DNA from: Burkholderia sp. H160
GTDB lineage: Bacteria; Pseudomonadota; Gammaproteobacteria; Burkholderiales; Burkholderiaceae
DNA length: 64,000 bases
Direction of reading: 5' to 3'
Assembly (NCBI GenBank): GCA_000173575.1
Contig: ABYL01000001.1
Coordinates: forward strand, 124,001-188,000
Shown here: positions 17,177 through 25,896 of the stretch, piece after piece
Numbering within the stretch: position 1 is the stretch's first letter
How the letters are laid out: each line of letters starts with the position of its first letter
Notes under the pieces: generated by a model
What the model saw: the letters and a program-made list of their open reading frames with translations, nothing else
Told to the model about the DNA's origin: nothing
The model's database searches: none
Translations under genes and position numbers: made by a program

Positions 17177-17885
17177 CCAGCCCCATATAGATTTTCTTGA
17201 CGACAGTGCTGTTCATGACTTCGTCGGGATTGCCATCGAGCAGTTTTCGACCGAAGTCAAGCACCGCGATGCGGTTGGCGACGGCCTTCAGCGCGTGTGC
17301 GATGTGTTCGATCCAGATAATGGCGTGGTCACTCTTGAGCCCGGCGATCGTCTCGACCAGGCGCATGACCTCGCGCTCCGTGAGTCCTGCGCCGATTTCG
17401 TCCAGCATCAGCAGCTTGACGTCGAGGGCCAGCGCTTTGGCGAGTTCGAGCCGCTTGCGATTCAGAAGCGTGAGCGATCCGGCAAGGGCGTTGCCGATCG
17501 GTGCGAGGTCGGTCCTTTCCAGCACTTCACGGCTTTTCGCTCGAGCTTTCGCTGCGGACATTTGCCCGCCGAAACTGGCCGCGGCGAAAACATTCTCGTA
17601 CACCGTCAAACCCGGAAACGGCTTCGGAATCTGGAAAGCCAGCCCGATGCCGAGACGGGCCCGCTTGCTGGTTGGAACATGGGTGATGTCGTCTCCGTTC
17701 AGTCGGATGTTGCCGCTGTCCGGTTTGAGGATGCCGGAGATCATTCCGAACAGCGAACTCTTGCCGGCCCCGTTCGGGCCGATCACGCCTACGCATTCAC
17801 CCACATTGATTTCTAGATTGATGTCATCCGCAACAACGATCTGACCAAACCGCTTGCTCAGTTTTGTGACCTCTAGAAGCGCCAA
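17157..17885 (-). CDS. livG: LIV-type ABC importer ATPase (LivG-like) with divergent signature motif
   Basis: 242-residue ATPase. Walker A is GPNGAGKSS (residues 37-45), FQIPKPFPGLTVYENV is the LivG-type Q-loop region, Walker B is LLMLDEIGAGL and the switch is IEHIAH. The signature position reads SLTLLNRKRLELAKAL instead of LSGGQ/LSYGQ, so the Gly-Gly of the C-loop is absent. This variant is seen in part of the LivG family, so activity probably persists with LivF supplying one canonical site. It lies 85 bases after the binding-protein stop. Confidence 0.9.
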   Translation of the reverse strand: MALLEVTKLSKRFGQIVVADDINLEINVGECVGVIGPNGAGKSSLFGMISGILKPDSGNIRLNGDDITHVPTSKRARLGIGLAFQIPKPFPGLTVYENVFAAASFGGQMSAAKARAKSREVLERTDLAPIGNALAGSLTLLNRKRLELAKALALDVKLLMLDEIGAGLTEREVMRLVETIAGLKSDHAIIWIEHIAHALKAVANRIAVLDFGRKLLDGNPDEVMNSTVVKKIYMGLGVDEHH

Positions 17886-17970
17886 GACGACCCCTTCAAT
17901 CCACAGCAGGTTGACAAAATGCGGGCGCCAGCCGAAGCGGACGCCGCTTTACTCACAGCAGTGCCACTTC

Positions 17971-19290
17971 TCATGCGAACGCAAGCGGCTCCAGTTTTCC
18001 ACTGAGTGGAACGGCCGGGTTGCTGGAATTACCGACCACCTTGAGATCGAACTTGAACTTTCCGGCGACCCCCTGTTGCCACTGGCCAGCCACGATGTGG
18101 GTCACACCGATGTTCTTGAGCGGCGAATGCCCGAAATCGACCTTGCCCACGACCGTGTCCAGCGTCATTCGGGCGATGGCGTCTCGAACGGCCGTGGCGT
18201 TTTTCGGGTTGCCCGACGCCTTCAGGGCGGCGATGCCGACTTCCAGAAGGGCATGGTCGTAACCGAGCGGTTGGGTCCACTGATTCCCGGTCGCTGCCGT
18301 GTAGGCGTCGGCAATCTGCTGCGCGGACTGGCCGGTCAGAGACGACTTGAATGGGAAAGCCGGCGTCCACCAGACCTCGGTCGACATTCCATTGCCATGG
18401 GGGCCGAGATTGTTGACCGACGACGGGAAGAGCAGGCCGGCGGCAATGGTGCAGATCTTCGGTTTGAAGCCGGCTTGCATGGCCTGGTTCCAGAAGGTCA
18501 CCAGATGGTTTTCGAAAGCGTGGCCCGCGACAATTTCGACACCCGCCGCCTTGAATTTGGCGATCTGGGTCGAGAAATCGTCGGTATTCGGCTGAAAGAG
18601 TCCGGTGTCGATAACCTCATAGCCCGCTGCCTTGAAGGCAGGCGGAAAGCCATGCTGCGCGTCGCTCATTGCACGGCCGCCGTCATTGTCCGCGTACAAC
18701 GTGCCGACCTTCTTGTTGGTCGGCAGGGTGTCCCAAAGTGATGCGTAGGTCTTGCCCAACTCGTCGGCGCCCCAGAAGAAATGGAACGTGAAGGGAAAGC
18801 CTTTTTGCGGATCGTAGTGGCGCTGCGCCACATATCCCTGCCAGGGACCTCCGCAGGAAACCTGCGGAATCCCGCGCGCGTCGGCAAGGTTGGCGATTGC
18901 CGTGGCGCCATCGGCATCGGACACGAGAATGATGTCCGGCTTATCGTTCAGAATCAGCTCGTTGCCCACCTGCAGCGAGCGCGACGGACTGGACTGGTTG
19001 TCCTTGACGATGATCTCGACAGCATATTTTTTGCCAGCGATTTCGATGCCATCCTTCAGATACTTGCGAACGAAATCAATCGAGAAATTGGTCGAGGCGC
19101 CGAAGGACGCACGGATACCCGAAAGCGGGACGACAAAGCCGATCTTGATGGTCTGGTTTTGAGAGCTGGCAACGCTGAAGCCTGGAAGCGCTGTTGCGGA
19201 CACAGCGGCTGTCAGTTGTACCGCTGTTTTCAGGAAGTCGCGCCGGCTCAGATCAGTTTGATCGGTCGGCACATCTAATGTCTTCTCCAT
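17971..19290 (-). CDS. ABC importer substrate-binding protein (LivK type, Tat signal)
   Basis: 439-residue periplasmic binding protein, first gene of the importer operon. It has a twin-arginine signal (LSRRDFLKTA at residues 15-24, then an Ala-rich hydrophobic stretch to about residue 45) and a mature part beginning IKIGFVVPLSG, the LivK/amide-binding hallmark. Long insertions relative to LivK (FFWGADELGKTYASLWD, NLGPHGNGMSTEVWW) suggest a non-amino-acid ligand. The start MEKTLDVP has AGAGGA upstream. Two strong palindromes lie about 245-290 bases upstream. Confidence 0.9.
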   Translation of the reverse strand: MEKTLDVPTDQTDLSRRDFLKTAVQLTAAVSATALPGFSVASSQNQTIKIGFVVPLSGIRASFGASTNFSIDFVRKYLKDGIEIAGKKYAVEIIVKDNQSSPSRSLQVGNELILNDKPDIILVSDADGATAIANLADARGIPQVSCGGPWQGYVAQRHYDPQKGFPFTFHFFWGADELGKTYASLWDTLPTNKKVGTLYADNDGGRAMSDAQHGFPPAFKAAGYEVIDTGLFQPNTDDFSTQIAKFKAAGVEIVAGHAFENHLVTFWNQAMQAGFKPKICTIAAGLLFPSSVNNLGPHGNGMSTEVWWTPAFPFKSSLTGQSAQQIADAYTAATGNQWTQPLGYDHALLEVGIAALKASGNPKNATAVRDAIARMTLDTVVGKVDFGHSPLKNIGVTHIVAGQWQQGVAGKFKFDLKVVGNSSNPAVPLSGKLEPLAFA

Positions 19291-19534
19291 GATTTCCTCT
19301 GACTTGTTTTTAGTGAAATCCAAATACGCTGAACCCCGTTCTTTCCCGGTGAACCAGAGGGCCAGGCAGGATGCTGAGTGTCACCGCAATAACGGCAGAC
19401 TGCCGCTCCGACAGGGCATGCATCAGGTTGTCTCCAATGTCCGATACGGCTATCGCGTGACCATTGCCGGCATCCCTGGTCCGGTCACGCGGCGCACCTT
19501 TACCAGGTCGCCGAATGATTCCGCTCAATCGGTT

Positions 19535-19557
19535 TCGACACAATCAGATTGTGTCGA
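19535..19557. promoter_or_regulatory. Perfect 23-bp palindromic operator candidate
   Basis: TCGACACAATC at 19535-19545, one central A, and the exact reverse complement GATTGTGTCGA at 19547-19557. It lies upstream of the LIV-importer operon start. Eleven matched base pairs with a one-base centre fit a dimeric repressor or activator (for example GntR, TetR or LacI type). Confidence 0.65.
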
Positions 19558-19564
19558 CAGGAGC

Positions 19565-19581
19565 ATTCGATTCCATCGAAT
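19565..19581. promoter_or_regulatory. Second perfect palindrome beside the 23-bp site
   Basis: ATTCGAT at 19565-19571, TCC, then ATCGAAT at 19575-19581. It lies 7 bases from the 23-bp palindrome, with a different sequence, so a second regulator or a promoter element may be involved. Confidence 0.5.
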
Positions 19582-19928
19582 TCAGTTGGTCACGGTCAAC
19601 GCTTTTTTCGTTTTCTGAAGTCGCTCCTTGCGAGCGAGTTTTCGCGAGACACGGCTGTCCAGTTTATTTATTTCGAGTGCCGAAGCCGTTGATATCGTGG
19701 AAGGGAACACGGCCGAGCGCTATATGGCGAGCACTCTATGGGCCGCAAGAAGCGAAAATTCGCTCTTTTCTTGATGTCAAATAAGCCGGACCAAACCTTC
19801 CCAAATCTCACCGCTCGCAGACGCACTGGTTGCGATGAGCCCGCAAGAGGAGGGCACGTCAGGGAGCCCCGGCGCGAAGCGTGATCCGCGCACCGGGGAC
19901 GACAAATAAGACGTCAAGGATCGGCGTT

Positions 19929-20204
19929 TTACTGCGACGGCGATTGCGGCTGCGATTGCGGCTGCGCGGCGGCGGCGGCGGCGCGGCGCATCGCCACGAT
20001 GGCGCCTGCGCGCTGCGCGTTTTGCGGATAGTTGATCCAGTCGAGGGGGTGATAGCCAGCCTGAAGCCATTCGACCAGATCGGCGCGGACTTGAGCGCGT
20101 GTCAGCGGAACCGATGCGTCGGAGGGTTGGGCGAGCGCCGTAGCCGGGACCAGTGAGCCCGCTGCCACCAGCGTGGCGAGCGCGATACGAGAGAACGTAG
20201 TCAT
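19929..20204 (-). CDS. DUF4148 domain-containing secreted protein
   Basis: 91-residue protein of the DUF4148 family, common in Burkholderia and relatives. A signal peptide (MTTFSRIALATLVAAGSL, cut after ALA near residue 25) is followed by LTRAQVRADLVEWLQAGYHP, the family core, and a short C-terminal part rich in Ala, then Gln-Ser-Pro repeats. Ribosome site AAGGAAC precedes the ATG. Function unknown; usually a small periplasmic protein. Confidence 0.88.
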   Translation of the reverse strand: MTTFSRIALATLVAAGSLVPATALAQPSDASVPLTRAQVRADLVEWLQAGYHPLDWINYPQNAQRAGAIVAMRRAAAAAAQPQSQPQSPSQ

Positions 20205-20503
20205 GGCTGTTCCTTTTGTATCAGGGATTACCCGCTAAAAGTGTAGGCGCAATTTTGATAAATGAAAGCTTCGAACTGGAAAAAGTGTTTATCGTAGAGC
20301 GATTTTCTCCGACCATTCTGCCGAGACCTTCGTCCTCCGGTTACGAATCGGTCTGCGCGTCCTCATATTGCTAGGTCCGCTTCAATCTGCCCTGAACGAG
20401 TGGCCGCTTACGAGCGGTGCCAATCTCAATGGCGACACCGAACTACAATAAATCAACCGGTCTGAACCAACTCGATCCGAACTTGGGTCGCACAGGAGGG
20501 ACT

Positions 20504-23263
20504 ATGCGGTCGGGACCGAAGTCCGGCGTGCGTCTGAGACGTTATGCAATCACGGCGGCGGCCGTCGTCGCAGGTCTGATTGTCGTCGGACGCATTACCG
20601 GCATCCTGGTCGACTGGCTGTGGTTCTCTTCGATCGGCTATGGCGGCGTTTTCTGGACCATCCTTGCCGCGAGAGTGCTGCTGTTTGCCACGGTGTTCGC
20701 AGTCTCGGCGAGCGCGATATGGCTGTCCGGGATTTTGGCGCATCGTTACGCGAGACGCGTCGATGTCTTGCGAGCGGAAGCCGCCGGTCCATCGGATGCG
20801 TTGGAAGTTGCCGTTGACCTGTCCGAACTGATCGCGCCGCGCGTTCCCTGGCGCTCCAGTATTGCCGCCGCCGCGATCGTCTTGGGGTTGGTGATCGCCA
20901 CTAGCGAAGTCACGAGCTGGGACATCGCGCTTCGCTTCATTTATCAGGTGCCTGTTGGCGAGCGCGATCCGATCTTTGAGAGGGATATCGGCTTTTATCT
21001 CTTCTCGCTCCCCGCGTATGTCGCACTCAAGAACTGGCTGCTGCAGCTGATCTTCTGGAGTGCGATCGTGGCGGGTGCTGTCTACGGGGTGCGTGGTGAC
21101 ATCGCGCTGGAGCGGCCACCACGGACACTCTCATCCGCCGCCATCACTCATGGTTCGGCACTGCTGGGTTTGTTCTTTGCGGTGAAGGCCTGGTCGTGGT
21201 GGCTCGACCGCTTTCTGCTGCTCTATGGCGACAACGGCGTCGTGGTCGGCGCCAGCTATACCGATGTCCACGTCGAATTGCCGGTCCTGTGGATGCTTGT
21301 CGGTCTTGCCACGGTTTCATCCGTCGCCCTTTGGATCAACATGCGCCGGCGGAGCTATCTGCAGCCTGTCGTTCTCGCGCTGCTCGTATTTGGCAGTTCA
21401 TTTCTGTTCGCGGTGATCTATCCAGCGCTGTTTCAGCGCTTCTATGTCAAACCGAGCGAGCTGGAACTGGAAACACCCTATATCGAGCACACGATCGCGC
21501 TAACGCGACAGGCTTACGGCCTCGCAAAGATCGAAGTCAAACCGTTTGCGGCCGAGCAGGGACTGACGCTCGACTCGCTGCAGGCCAATCGGGCGACCAT
21601 CGACAACATCCGGCTATGGGATGTGCCACCGCTGATGGATACCTACGCACAGCTGCAAGAGATCAGGACTTACTACAAATTTCTTTCGGTGGACATCGAC
21701 CGCTATCGGCTTGACGCCGGATACAGGCAGGTGATGCTGTCGGCGCGTGAACTGGAACCGGCAATGCTTCCGGCCAATGCCCAAACCTGGGTGAATCTGC
21801 ACCTGATCTTTACTCACGGCATCGGCGCCGTGATGTCGCCAGTCACAGAGAAATCCGCCGAAGGCTTACCCTTTTTCTATCTGCACGATATTCCCCCCGT
21901 CTCCAACGGCGGCCCGGCCATTCGCGAACCACGTCTCTATTTCAGTGAGGGCCGGCAGGACTATGTCATCGTGAACGGCAATGTCGCTGAATTCGACTTT
22001 CCCCAAAGACCGGCCAATGCCTACACGACGTATAGCGGACGCGACGGCGTCACGATCGGCAGTGTGGGGCGCCGCAGTCTCTTCGCCTGGCAGCTCGACG
22101 ATCCGAACATCCTGTTGAGCGGCTATATCACAGACCGGAGCCGGATCCTGCTTCACCGCAACATTCAGGACCGCGTGCGTACCGTCGCGCCGTTCCTGAG
22201 TCTCGACCGTGACCCCTATGTCGTCGCAAGCAATGGGCGCCTGTTCTGGATCCAGGACGCTTACACCGTTAGCCAGTGGTTTCCTTACTCCCGGCCCGGT
22301 TTCGGCGACGGCGCCAATTACATCCGAAACGCGGTCAAGGTCGTGGTCGATGCATACAACGGCACGGTCGATTTCTACGTCAGTGATCCCGCCGATCCGC
22401 TCCTGCGCACCTACGAGCGCATCTTCCCGGGTATGTTCAAGCCTTTGGACGTGATGCCAGCGGAACTGCGGCAGCATATCCGCTACCCCGAAGACCTGTT
22501 CCTGATCCAGGCGCAGCTGTACCGCGCCTATCATATGGATGCGCCGGAGGTCTTCTACAACCGCGAAGATCTGTGGCAGTTTCCGCGGGAGCTGGTCGGC
22601 ATGGATGACGGGGGTGCCGCCAGCACGATGCCGCCGTACTACACGATCATGCGACTCCCCGGTGACGCACGCGCCGAGTTCATCCTCATGCTGCCGATGG
22701 TGCCGAGCCAGCGGGAGAACATGATTGCCTGGCTGGCGGCGCGTTGCGATCCGCCCGGGTACGGCAAGCTCATCGTGTATACCTTTCCCAAGGACAAGCT
22801 GGTCTATGGGCCGTTTCAGATCGAAGCACGCATTCAGCAGAATACCGAGATCTCGCAGCAGATCTCGCTGTGGAACCAGATGGGCTCACGCGTCATTCGC
22901 GGTCATCTCGTGGTCGTGCCGATCGAGAACTCGATCCTCTACGTTTCTCCGCTCTATTTGCGCGCGGCGTCCGGTCAGTTGCCGGAGTTGAAGCGGGTGA
23001 TTGCCGCCTATGGTGACCGTGTGGTGATGGAGGAGACCCTGGCTGAAGCCCTGGCGGCGCTTTTCAAGGAGACCGCGCAAGCGGCATCGCCACCCCGAGG
23101 CACAGTGGATACTCGCGCGAAAGAGGCACTTGCCCACTATGACCGCGCCATCGAGCGACTAAAGGCGGGAGACTGGAGCGGCTTTGGCGCGGAACTGAAT
23201 GCCCTGCGGCCGTTGCTCGAGGCACTCGGTGCTGGCCGTTCCGAGCGCCAGCCGGGCAATTGA
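20504..23263 (+). CDS. UPF0182 family membrane protein
   Basis: 919-residue protein of family UPF0182. The N-terminal third has about seven membrane helices (from AITAAAVVAGLIVVGRITG to ALLVFGSSFLFAVIYPALF) and the remaining 550 residues form a large extracytoplasmic domain. The ATG at 20504 was chosen because AGGAGGG stands 4 bases upstream; earlier in-frame starts (GTG 20417, ATG 20429) lack such a site. The C-terminal part has the family motif region with PYYTIMRLPGD. Its role is unknown. It is followed after 37 bases by a ferritin-like gene, probably in one transcript. Confidence 0.9.
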   Translation: MRSGPKSGVRLRRYAITAAAVVAGLIVVGRITGILVDWLWFSSIGYGGVFWTILAARVLLFATVFAVSASAIWLSGILAHRYARRVDVLRAEAAGPSDALEVAVDLSELIAPRVPWRSSIAAAAIVLGLVIATSEVTSWDIALRFIYQVPVGERDPIFERDIGFYLFSLPAYVALKNWLLQLIFWSAIVAGAVYGVRGDIALERPPRTLSSAAITHGSALLGLFFAVKAWSWWLDRFLLLYGDNGVVVGASYTDVHVELPVLWMLVGLATVSSVALWINMRRRSYLQPVVLALLVFGSSFLFAVIYPALFQRFYVKPSELELETPYIEHTIALTRQAYGLAKIEVKPFAAEQGLTLDSLQANRATIDNIRLWDVPPLMDTYAQLQEIRTYYKFLSVDIDRYRLDAGYRQVMLSARELEPAMLPANAQTWVNLHLIFTHGIGAVMSPVTEKSAEGLPFFYLHDIPPVSNGGPAIREPRLYFSEGRQDYVIVNGNVAEFDFPQRPANAYTTYSGRDGVTIGSVGRRSLFAWQLDDPNILLSGYITDRSRILLHRNIQDRVRTVAPFLSLDRDPYVVASNGRLFWIQDAYTVSQWFPYSRPGFGDGANYIRNAVKVVVDAYNGTVDFYVSDPADPLLRTYERIFPGMFKPLDVMPAELRQHIRYPEDLFLIQAQLYRAYHMDAPEVFYNREDLWQFPRELVGMDDGGAASTMPPYYTIMRLPGDARAEFILMLPMVPSQRENMIAWLAARCDPPGYGKLIVYTFPKDKLVYGPFQIEARIQQNTEISQQISLWNQMGSRVIRGHLVVVPIENSILYVSPLYLRAASGQLPELKRVIAAYGDRVVMEETLAEALAALFKETAQAASPPRGTVDTRAKEALAHYDRAIERLKAGDWSGFGAELNALRPLLEALGAGRSERQPGN

Positions 23264-23300
23264 TATCGGCTGAAACTGGACCTACACCATGGAGGCAAAC

Positions 23301-23774
23301 ATGTTAGAGATCGAGAAGGAAAAGGTTGTTGAAGTCCTCAACCGGATTCTGGAGTCGGAGCTGGCTGGGGTCATTCGTTATACTCATTACTCATTCCTGG
23401 TATTCGGGTTTGGCCGTATCCCCATTGTGGCGTGGCTGCGGCAACAGGCCGATGAATCACTCGTGCACGCTCAGCAAGCCGGCGAATGGATCACCACCCT
23501 GGGCGCCTACCCGTCTCTGGGGATCGGACCGCTTCTCGACTCGCATATCTTCGACATTGCCTCCATCCTGCGTGAATCGCTCGAAGCCGAGAAAGTCGCG
23601 CTTCACCTGTATCGGGACCTCCTCTCGCTGACCGAAGATCGTTCAGTCGCGCTGGAAGAATACGCGCGCCAGATGATCCACGTCGAAGAACTGCACGCCG
23701 GCGAGGTCGACAAGATGATGCGTCGCCCCGGAGCGATTGCGACGCCGCCTGATCGCGGCACGGCGCCGGCCTGA
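23301..23774 (+). CDS. Ferritin-like / bacterioferritin-type protein
   Basis: 157-residue four-helix-bundle protein of the bacterioferritin-like group. Helix patterns ESELAGVIRYTHYSFL, QADESLVHAQQAGEW, ESLEAEKVALHLYRDLL and MIHVEELHAGEVDKMM carry the Glu and His residues expected for a di-iron centre. Start ATG at 23301 has GGAGG 6 bases upstream, preferred over the ATG at 23289. It likely stores iron or protects DNA from oxidation, and follows the UPF0182 gene in the same direction. Confidence 0.85.
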   Translation: MLEIEKEKVVEVLNRILESELAGVIRYTHYSFLVFGFGRIPIVAWLRQQADESLVHAQQAGEWITTLGAYPSLGIGPLLDSHIFDIASILRESLEAEKVALHLYRDLLSLTEDRSVALEEYARQMIHVEELHAGEVDKMMRRPGAIATPPDRGTAPA

Positions 23775-23802
23775 ATTCGAGGGAGAATCGATGATGCGTG
23801 GA

Positions 23803-24264
23803 TCAATGCGGCTCGCCGAGGCAAGCGTCGGCAACATCGACGATCGGCTCGTTGTCGGTGTGAGCTTGAGGAAACCGGTCAACGCACTTGATCTGGGCGT
23901 AGGTCCACCACGTTCCCGGTGGATCGTGACCCAGCCACATCAAAGTGGCTGCGACCTTGGTTCGCAATCCCCATTGCCGCCAGTCGGCACCAGTTGGCGA
24001 GAAGATTCCGTGAGTGTCCTTGTACAGGTTGCGGTCCAACCCGTACTGCCTTAGATAGGGCGGATTGATGCGCTCCTCGGACGTAGCCGGCTCGCCACGC
24101 GCGATGTCCGCCTGCGCTCTTGCCGCGTCCCGGCGGAAATCGCTCACCGCATTGCCGATCACCGTCAGGTCGAACAGCAATACCCCGCCAACTGCCGCGC
24201 CGGTCACAATCGTGCAGAGCAGGAGCGTCCAAAGTACCCGCCTTCTGGTCGTCGGTGTTTTCAT
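23803..24264 (-). CDS. Hypothetical membrane-anchored protein
   Basis: 153-residue protein with a basic N-terminus (MKTPTTRRR) and one membrane helix (VLWTLLLCTIVTGAAVGGVLLF, residues 10-31 approximately), then a periplasmic domain with NPPYLRQYGLDRNLYKD and a Trp-rich stretch (GTWWTYAQIKC). I recognise no family. Start ATG has GGAGGAGG 9 bases upstream. It is convergent with the ferritin-like gene and follows the ACT protein gene with a gap of 75 bases. Confidence 0.65.
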   Translation of the reverse strand: MKTPTTRRRVLWTLLLCTIVTGAAVGGVLLFDLTVIGNAVSDFRRDAARAQADIARGEPATSEERINPPYLRQYGLDRNLYKDTHGIFSPTGADWRQWGLRTKVAATLMWLGHDPPGTWWTYAQIKCVDRFPQAHTDNEPIVDVADACLGEPH

Positions 24265-24339
24265 GACTCGCGACCTCCTCCCGGCATCGGATTCGCCGCC
24301 AGGAAGAGCCAAGCCGGTTCGCAGCCCAGTACGGGCGCT

Positions 24340-24762
24340 TCAGGCCCTTTGTAGAATGTCTATCGCCGTTTCGGCATCGCCCAACGAGTCGACCGCGAGA
24401 TAAGCAATGAACTGCGTGCCAAGTACAGCGGCCGAGACGCCGCGCAGGTTGATCCCCCCATCGGCCAGCATCTGGGTCAATTGCGCGATGATGCCCAGTT
24501 GGTCCAGACCCATTACACGGATGGAGTGAAGGCTCGGGGTGACGCTGAAGCCCACCTGGGTGGCGGCACGGATCGCAGCGTCTCCCTGTAGCGGAGCGAC
24601 GAACACGACCCCCTTTCCCGATGCCTCTGGCGTGCGGCGTGCGACGATGAACTGCAGGTCGACACCCGCATCCCGCAAGACGCTTAATACCTTCGCAAGG
24701 CCGCCCGGTTTGTCGTCGATGGTAGCGGCCCAAACATCGACTTGTTCCACGCTCAGTTCCAT
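24340..24762 (-). CDS. Tandem ACT-domain protein
   Basis: 140-residue protein made of two ACT domains: residues about 7-65 (VWAATIDDKPGGLAKVLSVL) and 78-135 (IRVMGLDQLGIIAQLTQMLADGGINL). Such stand-alone double ACT proteins bind amino acids or other small ligands and regulate enzymes or transporters. The start at MELSVEQV has GGAGGG upstream; an upstream codon at 24789 would add nine residues. No enzyme partner is next to it. Confidence 0.85.
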   Translation of the reverse strand: MELSVEQVDVWAATIDDKPGGLAKVLSVLRDAGVDLQFIVARRTPEASGKGVVFVAPLQGDAAIRAATQVGFSVTPSLHSIRVMGLDQLGIIAQLTQMLADGGINLRGVSAAVLGTQFIAYLAVDSLGDAETAIDILQRA

Positions 24763-24939
24763 GACAGTCCCTCCTGTCTCGGACGTCATTAGAAAAATCT
24801 ACTTCACGAATGGCATGCGGGCAAGGTCTGTCGGACTACGCGCCGGCCGGCAATCCGTGGCTACCCATTTGGGTGGTGTGCGCCCGCCATGCTTCTGTCA
24901 TCGTGAACGCGTCGTCATCAATTTGGCAGGGGAACTGAA

Positions 24940-25878
24940 ATGGAAACCACATCCTCAAGCGGAAATCCATTGATGGATCTCTCGGACAGTCTGGCAGACA
25001 TTGTCGGGCGAGTAGGGCGGAGCGTCGTGGCAGTCCACGGCCGACATCGGATGCCGTCGAGTGGGGTAATCTGGCGACATGGCGTGGTCGTGACGGCTGC
25101 ACACGCGATCAGGCGTGAGGAAGGTATCGAAGTCACATTGTCCGACGGCCGTACGGTCGCCGCGGTCCTCGCGGGCCTGGATTCGGGCACCGATGTCGGT
25201 GTGTTGAAACTGGACGGCGTGGATCTGGACCCAGTCGAGTCTGGCGACGCCCGCTCACTGAAGCCGGGTCATCTTGCGCTCGCCGTCGCGCGTGCGGACG
25301 AGCTCGGCACCGGCGCTGATTTTGGCGTGATCGGCAGCACAGGTGGTCCCTGGCGCACGTGGAGAGGTGGACAGATCGATGCGTTCGTGCGGCTGGACGG
25401 CGGTCTGCGCCCAGGTTTCTCCGGGGCGGCCATCGCGGATATGCGCGGGCAGGTCATGGGCATCTGCACGTCGGCACTGATGCGCGGCGCCGGCATGGTG
25501 ATCCCCGGGATGACCATCGAGCGCGTCACCGATGAGCTGCTGGCCAAAGGGCGCGTCTCAAGGGGCTACCTTGGTATCGGCACGCAGCAGGTTAGCTTGC
25601 TGGACGCCTGGGTCAATAAACTGAACCTGTCGTTCAGCAGTGGATTGCTGATCAATTCGCTTGCGCGGGGCGGCCCCGCGGAGCAGGCGGGCGTGCTGAT
25701 AGGCGATGTGCTGATCGAACTGGACGGCAAGCCTTGCCGCGACATCGGCGACGTGAGTGCCGCGCTGGGCTCCGCAAGCATTGGGCAGCAGTTGCAAATC
25801 GCCTTGATCCGAGGTGGCGAGCGCCACACGTGTTCGGTAACAGTGGGCGAACGGCCCCAACGGAATTCGTGCAGATAA
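24940..25878 (+). CDS. Trypsin-like S1C protease with PDZ domain, cytoplasmic type
   Basis: 312-residue HtrA/DegP-like protein: protease domain about residues 20-210 and PDZ about 215-305 (SSGLLINSLARGGPAEQAGVL). The triad is His in VTAAHAI, Asp in GTDVGVLKL and Ser in RPGFSGAA. The serine motif differs from the usual GNSGG. No signal peptide or membrane anchor precedes the protease domain, so it is probably cytoplasmic, unlike DegP or DegS. It is followed after 18 bases by the LuxR gene. Confidence 0.85.
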   Translation: METTSSSGNPLMDLSDSLADIVGRVGRSVVAVHGRHRMPSSGVIWRHGVVVTAAHAIRREEGIEVTLSDGRTVAAVLAGLDSGTDVGVLKLDGVDLDPVESGDARSLKPGHLALAVARADELGTGADFGVIGSTGGPWRTWRGGQIDAFVRLDGGLRPGFSGAAIADMRGQVMGICTSALMRGAGMVIPGMTIERVTDELLAKGRVSRGYLGIGTQQVSLLDAWVNKLNLSFSSGLLINSLARGGPAEQAGVLIGDVLIELDGKPCRDIGDVSAALGSASIGQQLQIALIRGGERHTCSVTVGERPQRNSCR

Positions 25879-25896
25879 AGTCCGGGAAGCGACGAC

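Larger units (their letters stand above)
19291..19928. other. Intergenic region upstream of the importer operon
   Basis: 638 bases without a convincing gene. It holds the two adjacent palindromes at 19535-19581, and an imperfect GC-rich hairpin at 19867-19898 (CCCCGGCGCG / CGCGCACCGGGG) just after the DUF4148 stop, which may end that minus-strand transcript. Open frames here have no ribosome sites or recognisable content. Confidence 0.6.

Noticed and set aside
19464..19784. Plus frame across the palindrome region upstream of the importer
   Set aside because: Crosses both palindromes, lacks a ribosome site and shows no family features.
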